A stretch of 64,000 bases of DNA from an uncultured Pelagibacteraceae bacterium (GTDB taxonomy: Bacteria; Pseudomonadota; Alphaproteobacteria; Pelagibacterales; Pelagibacteraceae), in NCBI GenBank assembly GCA_902523515.1, contig CABYZT010000002.1, forward strand, positions 1-64,000, given 5' to 3'. The translations under genes and the position numbers were made by a program. The notes below the pieces were generated by a model, which saw only the letters and a program-made list of their open reading frames with translations, did not search any database and was not told where the DNA came from. Shown piece by piece: positions 44,839 through 53,726 of this stretch (positions within the stretch are counted from its first letter, which is position 1; each line of letters starts with the position of its first letter).

Positions 44839-46933
44839 TATAGCAACTATCTTACCTTATAAAGAAAATTATACATTTGCTAAAGCATCTGCTGCTTCTC
44901 TTTGGGTTTCTGAATTTTTCAAAAAATCAAAATACAAAAAAAATAATATTATTTATGGTCATACTAGATCAAAAGATTATTTAAGTAAAAATTATAAAAA
45001 TATAAATTTAAAAAATTTAAAATCAAAATTAAAAAGTACTACTAATGAATACGCGGAAAAATTATTAAAAGAAATTAATAATAATAATTACGATATTATA
45101 GAAGTTCACAATAGACCACTATTACTTTTTAAATTAACAAATAAAGTTAAAAATAAATTTATTTTTTATTTTCATAATGATCCATTATCTATGAAAGGAT
45201 CAAAATCAGTTAAAGAAAGATTGAAAATATTAGAAAGTGTTGAAAAAATTATATTTGTCAGTGAATGGGTAAGGGAAAGATTTTTTCTAGACATAGATCA
45301 AAAATTACAAACTAAAACTGAGGTCGTTTATCCAAGTGTAAATAAACAAAACAAAATAAAAAAAGAAAAGAATATAATTTTTGTAGGAAGATTAAATTAT
45401 TCTAAAGGATATGATATTTTTAAAGATGCTGTAGTAAGAATATTAGATAAATTTCCCAAATGGAATGCTTACTCATTAGGGGACGAAGATAGGAGGGATA
45501 TTTATATTAACCACCCTAGACACAAAGAGCTTGGATTTCTTAATCATAAAAGAACTTTGGATATTTTAAATAGATCTGAAATTGCAGTCGTGCCGTCAAG
45601 ATGGGAAGAGCCATTTGGCAGAACATCATTAGAAGCGTCTTCTAGAGGTTGTGCCACAATAATTAGTAACAGAGGTGGTTTAAAAGAAACTACTAACTCA
45701 GCCATTATCTTAAAAAAACTAGATTCAAATGAACTTTACTTAGAGATTAAAAAATTAATAACAAACAACAAAAAAAGAAAAATCATACAGTCTTTAAGTA
45801 GAAAAAATATTAAACATATAATTGATGAAAATACAAAAATATTAGATCAAATACGAGAAAGCTGTGTCCCTTTTTTTAATATTAACTTCAATAAGAAAAA
45901 ATTAAAAATAATTAATTTATACAATCAAGGTCAGAAATTAAATCATAGATTATATAATATTTCATTGGGTAAAAAATTTACAAATGGTTTTGTAAGAAAT
46001 GGTCATGACGTTCTAGAAATTAGTGATAGAGATTTTTTAAGGAATAATAAATCTTTTAGTTTAATTCCTAATAGAAGCAATTTTCAAACCTTCTTAATTG
46101 ATACTTTCAAAAATTATAATCCAGATATTATTTTTTTTGGACATACAAAAAATCTTGAGCTCAATACCTTAGATGCTTTTAAATCTATTAATAAAAATCT
46201 CATTTTATCTCAGTGGAATGAAGATCCAGTGATGCCTAGTCTCAATTATTCAAAACAAAATATTTCAAATATTAAACTATATTCAGATTTTGTTGATCAT
46301 AACTTTATTACAACAGATCCCTCTATTCTAAGTAAAACCATTAATAAAAATAATTTTAATTTTTTCTTTGTCCCAGTTGATAAAAATATTGAAAGTTTTG
46401 ATGTTTATAAAATGAAACCAAAAAAAGACTTATTTTATGCGATGAGTCATGGTGTAAATAGAGCTACACTTAGAGATGGTGTCGAAGATGAAAGAATTAA
46501 TTTTTTAAATAAATTAGTAAAAAAAATTCCAAATATAAAATATGATTTTTATGGATTTGCGAATAAGCAGCCTATTTGGGGAAATGATTTCAATAATGCA
46601 TTAATTAATTCAAAAATGGGTCTTAACTTAAGTAGAGGTAAACCAACTAAGTTTTACTCTAGTAACAGAATTGCTTCGATAATGGGAAATGGCTTACTTA
46701 CATTTATTGACGAAAATGTTCAAATGAAAGAATTTTTTAACCAAAATGAAATCATTTTTTACAAAAATATTAACGATTTAGCTGATAAAATTAAATTTTA
46801 TTCAAAAAATGATCGTAAAAGAATTAAAATTGCCCGCAAGGGTAAAAAAAAATATTTTAAACTTTTTAATGAAACTAAAATTACAAAATATTTTATAGAT
46901 GTATCTTTGGGTAACAAGGCTACTTTATTATAA
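44816..46933 (+). CDS. Double-domain glycosyltransferase (GT4 plus CgeB-like)
   Basis: 705 residues. The first half (about 1-350) is a GT4 glycosyltransferase: FVGRLNYSKGYDIF and the EX7E motif EPFGRTSLE before ASSRGCATIISNRGGL. The second half (about 355-700) resembles CgeB-type glycosyltransferases: SRGKPTKFYSSNRIASIMGNGLLTFID. One protein could therefore add two sugars, probably to a surface glycan or S-layer-like target; no polysaccharide cluster is nearby. It is very Lys/Asn/Ile-rich. Its end overlaps the convergent recombinase by six bases. Confidence 0.85.
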   Translation: MNIKKNLNIATILPYKENYTFAKASAASLWVSEFFKKSKYKKNNIIYGHTRSKDYLSKNYKNINLKNLKSKLKSTTNEYAEKLLKEINNNNYDIIEVHNRPLLLFKLTNKVKNKFIFYFHNDPLSMKGSKSVKERLKILESVEKIIFVSEWVRERFFLDIDQKLQTKTEVVYPSVNKQNKIKKEKNIIFVGRLNYSKGYDIFKDAVVRILDKFPKWNAYSLGDEDRRDIYINHPRHKELGFLNHKRTLDILNRSEIAVVPSRWEEPFGRTSLEASSRGCATIISNRGGLKETTNSAIILKKLDSNELYLEIKKLITNNKKRKIIQSLSRKNIKHIIDENTKILDQIRESCVPFFNINFNKKKLKIINLYNQGQKLNHRLYNISLGKKFTNGFVRNGHDVLEISDRDFLRNNKSFSLIPNRSNFQTFLIDTFKNYNPDIIFFGHTKNLELNTLDAFKSINKNLILSQWNEDPVMPSLNYSKQNISNIKLYSDFVDHNFITTDPSILSKTINKNNFNFFFVPVDKNIESFDVYKMKPKKDLFYAMSHGVNRATLRDGVEDERINFLNKLVKKIPNIKYDFYGFANKQPIWGNDFNNALINSKMGLNLSRGKPTKFYSSNRIASIMGNGLLTFIDENVQMKEFFNQNEIIFYKNINDLADKIKFYSKNDRKRIKIARKGKKKYFKLFNETKITKYFIDVSLGNKATLL

Positions 46934-47881
46934 TTTTACTTTGTTTAATGCATTATTTTTAAATAAATTTGCCTCTTTTATATACCTCCTTACCATTTGT
47001 GTTGATTTATGACCAGTCATAGCCATTATGCTGCGCTCATCAGCACCAGACTCCGCAGCGACTGTTGCAAAACCTGATCTTAAACTGTGACCAGCAAAAT
47101 TCTTATTTTCGATTCCAGCTAAGCTCAAATATTTTTTCATTAATAAAACTACAGATTGATCAGTTAGTCTTTTGTCAGTTAGTGATAAACCTTTCGAAAA
47201 CCTTCTAAAAATAGGTCCAGATTTAATTTGCGAAATTTCTAACCACTTTTGTAAGTTTTTAACAGGACAGTAACTTTCATTATTGAAATAGGGGAGTCCT
47301 TTAATCATTCCTTCTCCAAATTGATCAGTTTTTGATTTTTTAACAGTGATTTTTAGACCTTCAGGAACAAATTCAAGATTCTCATGATCAATTGATATAA
47401 GTTCAGTTCTTCTAAAACCACCCCCAAAACCAATTAAGATTATTGACTTGTCTCTTAATTTTTTAATTTCTTCAATTTTTTGATGATTTATTGCATTAAT
47501 TATTAATTTTAAATGATTGATTAATATAGGTTTTTTTCCTATTTGAATACTTCCTTTAACTCTTCTTATGCCCATTAAATTTTCTACTATGATTGGGTGT
47601 TTGGTATCTAAATAAAGCCCTTTTAACTTATGAACCATGCTAATTGATACAAGTCTTCTTCTTAAAGTGCTTATTTTTGAATTTTTAGATAGATGAGTTA
47701 TGTACAAAGAAACAATTTTTGGTTCTGATGGTAAAGATTTAAAACCGTGTTTTGAGCAAAAAACTTCAAAATCTTTAAAATCTGATTTATATGCTCTTAA
47801 AGTATTGCTTGCTTTAGAACTTTTGAGGTTATTTATAGTTGCCTCATGTAATGATTTTAAGTCTGTTGTAAGCTCACTCAT
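46928..47881 (-). CDS. Tyrosine recombinase/phage-type integrase
   Basis: 317 residues. An N-terminal SAM-like DNA-binding domain (about 10-100) precedes a catalytic domain with the expected residues: R157/R158 (GFRRTEL), K184 (KKSKTDQ), H265-x-x-R268 (GHSLRSGFA), H291 (TGHKS) and nucleophile Y300 (VRRYIKEA). It looks intact. It could be a chromosomal remnant of an island or a stand-alone recombinase; no excisionase and no att duplication of tRNA-Glu were found. XerC/XerD are possible relatives, but the sequence differs from both. Confidence 0.9.
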   Translation of the reverse strand: MSELTTDLKSLHEATINNLKSSKASNTLRAYKSDFKDFEVFCSKHGFKSLPSEPKIVSLYITHLSKNSKISTLRRRLVSISMVHKLKGLYLDTKHPIIVENLMGIRRVKGSIQIGKKPILINHLKLIINAINHQKIEEIKKLRDKSIILIGFGGGFRRTELISIDHENLEFVPEGLKITVKKSKTDQFGEGMIKGLPYFNNESYCPVKNLQKWLEISQIKSGPIFRRFSKGLSLTDKRLTDQSVVLLMKKYLSLAGIENKNFAGHSLRSGFATVAAESGADERSIMAMTGHKSTQMVRRYIKEANLFKNNALNKVKL

Positions 47882-48017
47882 ATTATTACTATTGATAACA
47901 ATTAATTATCATTAGTAATATATCAAGAGTTTTCTAATGTCAAATAAAATAATTAGTCATTTTTTAGGGACAATTAATGATATTGCGAGCTCAATAATGA
48001 TGAAATATAATTTATAG

Positions 48018-48188
48018 ATGGGTATAGATGGAGTAATTGAACCGATATATTTCTTAATAACATCCTTTGGTTTTGCAATACTAAGCTTTATTAATTATAG
48101 AAAATCTGGAAAAACTCTTGAAACTATTTATCTTTCAATTTTAACTGTTTTCTTTATAGTTTGTTTCATTATTTTAAATTTTTATTGA
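48018..48188 (+). CDS. Small two-helix membrane protein upstream of ogt
   Basis: 56 residues, not long enough for usual ORF cut-offs. Two hydrophobic helices (about 9-25 and 36-55) flank a basic loop NYRKSGKTLE. Its stop codon overlaps the ogt ATG as ATGA, the coupling seen throughout this genome, which supports it as a real gene. No family recognised. Confidence 0.6.
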   Translation: MGIDGVIEPIYFLITSFGFAILSFINYRKSGKTLETIYLSILTVFFIVCFIILNFY

Positions 48189-48457
48189 TGAAAGGTACTA
48201 AATTTCAATTAAAAGTCTGGAATTACCTTAAAACTATACCAAAAGGTACTGTTAAAACTTATAAACAGGTGGCAATAGCTATAAAAAGCCCTAAATCAGT
48301 GCGTGCTGTAGCTAATGCATGTGGAAAAAACCCTTATGCCCCCAAAATACCCTGTCATAGAGTAATTCGGTCCGATGGAGGCCTTGGTGGATACTCAGGG
48401 AGAGGTGGAATTAAGACAAAACTGCGTTTATTAAGATCTGAAAAAGTTGATATTTAG
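48188..48457 (+). CDS. Methylated-DNA cysteine methyltransferase-like protein, C-terminal domain only
   Basis: 89 residues from the ATG at 48188; an upstream extension is out of keeping with the family. The active-site motif IPCHRVIRSDGGLGGYSGG-like text (PCHRVIRSDGGLGGYSGRGG) has the methyl-acceptor Cys, and TVKTYKQVAIAIKSPKSVRAVANACGKNP is the DNA-binding helix-turn-helix. It repairs O6-alkylguanine. The N-terminal Ada/Ogt domain is missing, as in mini-MGMTs. It is coupled to the small membrane protein before it. Confidence 0.9.
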   Translation: MKGTKFQLKVWNYLKTIPKGTVKTYKQVAIAIKSPKSVRAVANACGKNPYAPKIPCHRVIRSDGGLGGYSGRGGIKTKLRLLRSEKVDI

Positions 48458-48461
48458 TGGA

Positions 48462-48489
48462 TTTTTTGGCCTATTTTATGGTCAAAAAA
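48462..48489. repeat. Hairpin just after ogt
   Basis: Ten-base arms TTTTTTGGCC and GGTCAAAAAA (one G-U pair) around an eight-base loop, five bases after the ogt stop. The U-run lies on the 5' side and not after the stem, so it is not a standard intrinsic terminator; it may protect the transcript end. Confidence 0.5.
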
Positions 48490-48891
48490 ATTAGTAAAAT
48501 CAACGTTTTTTTAATATTTAAGCTTATTTTAACATAAATAGTAATATTCACCCTTCAGTTGCACTATATATCGAGATATAACAAAATAAACCACCTCTAT
48601 GGCCGTTTAAAACATATATTCGATAACTGCATTGCTCTAGTTTTCAATGATACCAAGGCTAAATTTAGTATCAATTTTTATAGAATTTTTACAAATTTTT
48701 GTTCCCTGACACACTTATTAAAATAAGAATTTTGAATTTTGTGTTTAATTAGCTAATAAAAACATTGGCATTAAACACTTTTAAGTATTATGGTTTATTT
48801 TCTTTCTTTATCTACTTAAGATAATAGTAATTTATTTGATAATTTGTATTAATTTATCTAAATATTTAATATTAAAAAATATAATAATTAC

Positions 48892-48920
48892 AATAGTTTA
48901 ATAGTATATATTAAACTATT
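48892..48920. repeat. Perfect 12-base inverted repeat
   Basis: AATAGTTTAATA at 48892-48903 and its exact complement at 48909-48920, separated by GTATA. It lies 32 bases past the stop of the leftward EamA gene, so it may act as its 3'-end hairpin. It has only two GC pairs in 12, unlike a normal terminator. Confidence 0.55.
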
Positions 48921-48951
48921 AAATTATATATTAGTAACTATTTATTTACTA

Positions 48952-49803
48952 TTAATTAGAACGATTAATCAAATATTCTCTTCTAGAAATATATAGACCA
49001 CTGAGAACAATGATAAATAAACCTAAATAAGTCCAGTTATCTGGTAATTCATGAAAGAAATAATAACTAATTAATATATTGGTAATTATCTCTGTATAGC
49101 CCAAAGGAGCTAATTTAGAAGCATCAGCGTATTTGAGAGATAATATGAGAAAAAGATGCGCTACAGAGGCTATAAGGCCGATTAAAGCCATTAAAATCCA
49201 CTGATTTGATGTTGGATTAACCCAAACTGAGGGCATAAATAGGCTAATTATAATGGTTCCTATTAAACCCGATAGTAAGAGTGTTAAAAGAGGATTGTCA
49301 GAGGTACTGAGTTTCCTCGTGATAATAAGATAAAACCCATAGCAAATTCCATTACCTAAAGCAGCCATGGTAGCTAAATTAAGTTCTATAAAGCCAGGTC
49401 TGATTACAATTAAAGTTCCAATAAATCCTAATGATACAGCAGTCCACCTCTTCACCCCTACTTTCTCATTTAAAAAAAATGGAGATAAGGCAGTAACACA
49501 AATTGGAGCAACAAAAGCTAAGGTTAAGGCTTTAGGAAGTGAAATTTCCGATATAGCATAAAAGAATAAATAAGTAGAAAAAACAAAAATTAATCCTCTA
49601 ATTAATTGAAGGGCTGGTTTTTTCGTCCAAACTAATGAATGCCTATAAAAGATAAGCATTAGGGATAATGTAAAGACTACAGTAAAAAAATATCTTGCCC
49701 ACGTTATCTGCAAAACATCCATAGATGAGCTTAAATATTTAGCAAAAGCATCCATTACAGGAACAATCATCCAAGCAGATGCATTTAAAATTATAGCCTT
49801 CAT
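48952..49803 (-). CDS. EamA/DMT family transporter
   Basis: 283 residues with ten hydrophobic helices in two EamA repeats (about 5-125 and 140-275). The first repeat shows ITWARYFFTVVFTLSLM and PKALTLAFVAPICVTALSPFFLNEKVG. Drug/metabolite exporters of this type move amino acids or related metabolites; the substrate is unknown. It precedes the gap at 48458-48951 and follows the AEC transporter by 16 bases in the same direction. Confidence 0.88.
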   Translation of the reverse strand: MKAIILNASAWMIVPVMDAFAKYLSSSMDVLQITWARYFFTVVFTLSLMLIFYRHSLVWTKKPALQLIRGLIFVFSTYLFFYAISEISLPKALTLAFVAPICVTALSPFFLNEKVGVKRWTAVSLGFIGTLIVIRPGFIELNLATMAALGNGICYGFYLIITRKLSTSDNPLLTLLLSGLIGTIIISLFMPSVWVNPTSNQWILMALIGLIASVAHLFLILSLKYADASKLAPLGYTEIITNILISYYFFHELPDNWTYLGLFIIVLSGLYISRREYLINRSN

Positions 49804-49819
49804 AAAAGAAGGATATCTC

Positions 49820-50719
49820 TTAATAGAAGTATTTTAAAGCAAAGAATAATGTAATCGGAATAGTGAATAAGGACATGATTGTAGATACTACAATTGTGCT
49901 AGATATATTATCTACAATTTCTTTAGGAGAATACATGTGCGCAATCAAATAGCACAAAATTGCACTAGGCATACAAGACTGAATTAACAGAACACCAGCT
50001 GGTATACCAGATAAATTAAAAAATTTTATAACACCAAATCCTATAATAGGACCTAATATTACTCTTCCAAAAGAAGTTATTAATGCATCTTTAAAAGAAA
50101 AAACTTTCATTTGTGTAAGAGCAACACCTAGCGACATAAGGATCATTACAATCATTCCATAAGCTAAGAGCATTACAGTATTTAATACAAATTGAGGAAA
50201 TGGAATTTCAAAATACAAAAAGAGTACTGTTATTAAAATTGCGTAAAATGATGGACTTTTTAATATTGTTTTAAAATCAAAGGCTCTTTTTGCTAAAAAA
50301 ATATTTAAAGTAAAGTGGAGTAAAACAATAAGAGATGAAATTGCAGCTGCTATACCCATTCCTAATTCACCATAGGCAAATAAACAAATCGGAATACCCA
50401 TATTTCCAGTATTTGGTAAGATAAATGTTGGTAATTCACGAATATAATCTTTCTTCATAAGAATAAGAAAAATTAAACCTACAAGCCCAAATAATGTTAA
50501 TAAGATAATTGCGTAACCAAAATATTCACTAAATAACTCAAAAGTTACTCCACCTGCAGTAATAGCAAAAATAACGAGAGCTGGAGTTCCAAAATTACCA
50601 GCGTATGTAGTTATAAATGATGTATCAAAATCAGGATTTTTTTTACCCAAATGATATCCAAGACCTACTATTAGGAATACAGGAAATAAAACTTCAAAAA
50701 GTTTTAAATAAATTTCCAT
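49820..50719 (-). CDS. AEC (auxin efflux carrier) family transporter
   Basis: 299 residues with about ten membrane helices. FPVFLIVGLGYHLGKKNP and FILPNTGNMGIPICLFAYGELG are characteristic of AEC carriers, whose bacterial members move organic acids such as malate. It joins hom by a one-base overlap, which could mean co-expression with amino-acid synthesis, but this may be only genome packing. Confidence 0.85.
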   Translation of the reverse strand: MEIYLKLFEVLFPVFLIVGLGYHLGKKNPDFDTSFITTYAGNFGTPALVIFAITAGGVTFELFSEYFGYAIILLTLFGLVGLIFLILMKKDYIRELPTFILPNTGNMGIPICLFAYGELGMGIAAAISSLIVLLHFTLNIFLAKRAFDFKTILKSPSFYAILITVLFLYFEIPFPQFVLNTVMLLAYGMIVMILMSLGVALTQMKVFSFKDALITSFGRVILGPIIGFGVIKFFNLSGIPAGVLLIQSCMPSAILCYLIAHMYSPKEIVDNISSTIVVSTIMSLFTIPITLFFALKYFY

Positions 50720-52011
50720 TAACCGAGCAATCTAATTAATGTTGGTGTTTTTAAAATATTTTTATTTTTTTTGAAAATAGACAGGCAATTATGAATATTA
50801 GTTTCAGTTGTTTTATGTGTTATAATAACTATTGTTGCCTTATTATTTTTTTTATCAGGTGTTTGGATTAACCTTTTAACTGAAATTTTGTATTTAGCTA
50901 AACGATTAGTTATTTCAGATAATACACCAGGCTTATCTTTTACCTCAAATCTTAAATATAATGAATTTACGTAATTATTTACATTATATGGCTTTAAAGA
51001 TTTAAGCTTAGAAACGCTAACACCGAAAGGTTTTTTTATATTTCCACGCAAAATTGATAATAAATCAGAAAGTAATGATGAAGAAGTAGGACCTGGACCA
51101 GCTCCCTCCCCTTGCAGTACACTTTCTCCAACAGGTTTACCTTGCAGAATTACTGCATTCATAACACCGTTAACATTACCAATATAAGATTTTTTACTAA
51201 CCAAACATGGATGAACGGTTTCAAAAAGATGATTATTCTTTAACTCAGAAATTCCCAACAGCTTTATTCTTAAATCTAGTTGATTTGCAATTTTAATATC
51301 TTTTAATTCAATTTTTTCTATTCCTTCCATTAAACATTTATGTTTTGAAATTTTACTGTTAAAAGCCAAAGCGGACAAAATTCTAACTTTTGCAAACGCA
51401 TCAAAACCATTTAAGTCTAATTTAGGATTACCAGGTTCGGCATAACCAAGTATCTGAGCTTTTTTTAAAACATCTGCAAAATTCTCATTTGAATTTTCCA
51501 TTTCGGATAAAATGTAATTTGAAGTCCCATTAAGAATTCCATAAACCTTTGATATTTTATTTGTTGCTAATCCTTCTTTAATAGATCTTAATATTGGGAT
51601 ACCTCCAGCAACTGATGCTTCAAATTCCAAATTAACCTTATTTTTTTCTGCAAGTTTTGCTAACTCATTACCGTGTTTTGATATTAAAGCTTTATTAGGT
51701 GTAATAACATGAATTTTATTTTTTAAAGCAGTTTCTACAACCTTTTTAGAAATTCCATCTGATAAACCTATAGCCTCAAACAATATATCAATGTTATTTT
51801 TTTTAAAAATTTCTAAAGGATTTTTGTAAAATATTTTTTTATTAACTTTAAATTTTCGTTTTTTATTAAAACTTCTTGCAGATACAGCAACTACCTTTAT
51901 TTTCTTTCCTGTTTTAAGCTCAATATCTTTCTTTTTTGTATTTAGTTCATTTAGTAAATAATTGCCTACCTGACCAAGTCCTACTACTGCAATATAAATT
52001 AATTTACTCAT
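50719..52011 (-). CDS. hom: Homoserine dehydrogenase
   Basis: 430 residues. It reduces aspartate-semialdehyde to homoserine, the branch point for threonine and methionine. NAD-binding GLGQVGNYLLNEL at the N-terminus, the catalytic region AEPGNPKLDLNGFDAFAK, and a C-terminal ACT domain (about 350-425, LYLRFEVKDKPGVLSEIT) for feedback by threonine. It overlaps the small lipoprotein gene by four bases. MetY, which acts on O-acylhomoserine, is at 54398. Confidence 0.95.
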   Translation of the reverse strand: MSKLIYIAVVGLGQVGNYLLNELNTKKKDIELKTGKKIKVVAVSARSFNKKRKFKVNKKIFYKNPLEIFKKNNIDILFEAIGLSDGISKKVVETALKNKIHVITPNKALISKHGNELAKLAEKNKVNLEFEASVAGGIPILRSIKEGLATNKISKVYGILNGTSNYILSEMENSNENFADVLKKAQILGYAEPGNPKLDLNGFDAFAKVRILSALAFNSKISKHKCLMEGIEKIELKDIKIANQLDLRIKLLGISELKNNHLFETVHPCLVSKKSYIGNVNGVMNAVILQGKPVGESVLQGEGAGPGPTSSSLLSDLLSILRGNIKKPFGVSVSKLKSLKPYNVNNYVNSLYLRFEVKDKPGVLSEITNRLAKYKISVKRLIQTPDKKNNKATIVIITHKTTETNIHNCLSIFKKNKNILKTPTLIRLLG

Positions 52012-52235
52012 TTGCTTATATCTGGATATTTACTTTTTTTTGTATAGTCATCTATATAAATCTCATATTCCTCTAATGTCATTGATGTTATATCGTCTGA
52101 CTTTTTTAATATCTCATTTAATTTTTTTTGACTAGTTTTACTTTCGACAGAATTTTCTGTCCAATATTGAGAATCTTTGTTTAATGAACAATTTGATAAT
52201 ATTAAAGAAAAAAAAATTATTATAAATTTTCTCAT
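52008..52235 (-). CDS. Small lipoprotein of unknown function
   Basis: 75 residues. Signal peptide MRKFIIIFFSLILSNCS with lipobox LSNC (Cys16), then a charged helical region of about 55 residues. It sits between argC and hom, overlapping each by four bases. No family recognised. Co-transcription with amino-acid synthesis genes may be incidental. Confidence 0.65.
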   Translation of the reverse strand: MRKFIIIFFSLILSNCSLNKDSQYWTENSVESKTSQKKLNEILKKSDDITSMTLEEYEIYIDDYTKKSKYPDISK

Positions 52236-53254
52236 TTTAATCCAGTCGTTTCAGAAAAATTAAATTTATTATTTAAATTTTGAACAGCTTGACCTGCTCC
52301 ACCCTTAATCAAATTATCAATAGCAGACAGAATGATTATTTTATTACTATATTTAGATTTGCACACAGAAATATAACAGTTATTAGTATTTATTACTTCA
52401 TTGGTGCTTAACAAAGAGTCGGGCTTTAATATTTTTACAAAACTCTCATTTTTATAAAAATTAGTTAATATTTTTAATACTTTAGCTTGTGAAATATTAT
52501 TTTCTAAATCAACATATATAGTGCTCAAAATACCTCTGAACATTGGTGTTAAGTGAGGAGTAAAACTAAATTGAAATTTTTTCTTAGTAAATTTTCTTAA
52601 CATTTGGTCTATTTCAGAATTATGACGATGAAAACCAACCCCATAAGCACTTAAAGATTCATATAAATTTTTATCTTTATATTTTTTGTGAACTCCTCTG
52701 CCAGCGCCTGAATATCCAGATTTTGAATCAATTATAATATTATTTAATTTAATTAAATTTTTCTTAAATAAAGGAAATAGAGGTAGCAATATTGATGTTG
52801 GATAACATCCTGGACATGAAATAATATTATATTTTTTAATCTCTTTTCTATTTATTTCAGGAAGTAAATAAATACTTTTTTTTATTAAATTAGTTGCTCG
52901 ATGTTTTTGTTTATACCACTTTAAATAATCAGAAGCATTTTCTAATCTAAAATCTGCAGCAAGATCTATTAGAGTATGATTTTTGCTTATATGTTTAGAT
53001 ATATCCTGTGCTTCGCCATTTGGAAGTGCTGTAAAAATAACATGAACGTCTTTTAATAATTTTTTATTAAATTTTAAAATTTTTGGTAATTTATATTTAG
53101 ATAAAGATTTATCGTAGAATTTAACGTGTTTACCCACAGAAGAGTTTCCACAAAGGTATTTAATATTAATATATTTGTGTTTAACTAATAATTTAATTAA
53201 TTGAACACCAATATATCCAGTTGATCCAGCAACTAATGCGTTAAGCTTAGGCAT
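52232..53254 (-). CDS. argC: N-acetyl-gamma-glutamyl-phosphate reductase
   Basis: 340 residues. NADPH-dependent reduction in arginine synthesis. NADP-binding GSTGYIGVQLIKLL at the N-terminus, catalytic Cys in ISCPGCYPTSILLPLFP, and the C-terminal DNLIKGGAGQAVQNLN. The ATG follows rpsI by 33 bases; the other side overlaps the lipoprotein gene. Confidence 0.95.
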   Translation of the reverse strand: MPKLNALVAGSTGYIGVQLIKLLVKHKYINIKYLCGNSSVGKHVKFYDKSLSKYKLPKILKFNKKLLKDVHVIFTALPNGEAQDISKHISKNHTLIDLAADFRLENASDYLKWYKQKHRATNLIKKSIYLLPEINRKEIKKYNIISCPGCYPTSILLPLFPLFKKNLIKLNNIIIDSKSGYSGAGRGVHKKYKDKNLYESLSAYGVGFHRHNSEIDQMLRKFTKKKFQFSFTPHLTPMFRGILSTIYVDLENNISQAKVLKILTNFYKNESFVKILKPDSLLSTNEVINTNNCYISVCKSKYSNKIIILSAIDNLIKGGAGQAVQNLNNKFNFSETTGLK

Positions 53255-53287
53255 TTTTTATTATAACAGTTAAAAATTAAAAAAAAA

Positions 53288-53725
53288 TTATCTTTTAGAG
53301 AATTGGAAGCTTCTTCTAGCTTTTCTTCTACCAGGTTTTTTTCTTTCAACTGCCCTTGAGTCTCTGGTAGTAAGTTTCTCTGTTTTTAAAGTGGCTTTTA
53401 GATTTTCATCAAATAACACTAAAGCTTTTGAAATACCGTGAACCATTGCCCCTGCTTGGCCTGTAGGTCCTCCTCCTTTTACACTGCATCTTACATCATA
53501 ATCAGTAGCCTGATTAATAATCTCAAAAGGTCTTGTAATTTGCATTTTATGAGTTTCATCAGCAAAATAATCACTAAATAATTTACCATTTACATAAATT
53601 TTGCCAGAACCTTTTTTTAACCAAACTTTTGCAATTGATGTTTTTCTTCTACCGGTAGCGTATTTACTATCTTTAAAATCTAATTTTAATTTTGGAGATT
53701 TTGATGCTGATTGAGTATTTTCCAT
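53288..53725 (-). CDS. rpsI: Ribosomal protein S9
   Basis: 145 residues. The N-terminal 17 residues (MENTQSASKSPKLKLDF) are an extension before the core YATGRRKTSIAKVWLKKGSG. The C-terminus GRRKARRSFQFSKR inserts near the P-site tRNA. It lies one base after rplM, the usual L13-S9 pair. Confidence 0.97.
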   Translation of the reverse strand: MENTQSASKSPKLKLDFKDSKYATGRRKTSIAKVWLKKGSGKIYVNGKLFSDYFADETHKMQITRPFEIINQATDYDVRCSVKGGGPTGQAGAMVHGISKALVLFDENLKATLKTEKLTTRDSRAVERKKPGRRKARRSFQFSKR

Positions 53726-53726
53726 C

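Larger units (their letters stand above)
48458..48951. other. 494-base gap without a recognisable gene
   Basis: The longest non-coding stretch in the window, between ogt and the leftward EamA gene. I see no frame of convincing length or composition and no tRNA. It holds several inverted repeats: 48462-48489, TGATAC/GTATCA at 48648-48673, and a perfect 12-base pair at 48892-48920. It may carry terminators for both sides, or decayed sequence beside the recombinase. Confidence 0.7.

Noticed and set aside
47937-48017. 26-residue frame just before the small membrane gene
   Set aside because: Too short, no ribosome site and no recognisable composition.
48648-48673. TGATAC/GTATCA hairpin as ogt terminator
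   Set aside because: Only six pairs with a 14-base loop; too weak to call.
47940-48950. CRISPR array or phage genes near the recombinase
   Set aside because: No regularly spaced repeats and no phage structural or replication genes.
47882-48951. attR copy of the tRNA-Glu 3' end
   Set aside because: No repeat of the T-arm/acceptor sequence was found in or near the gap, so integration into this tRNA is not supported.
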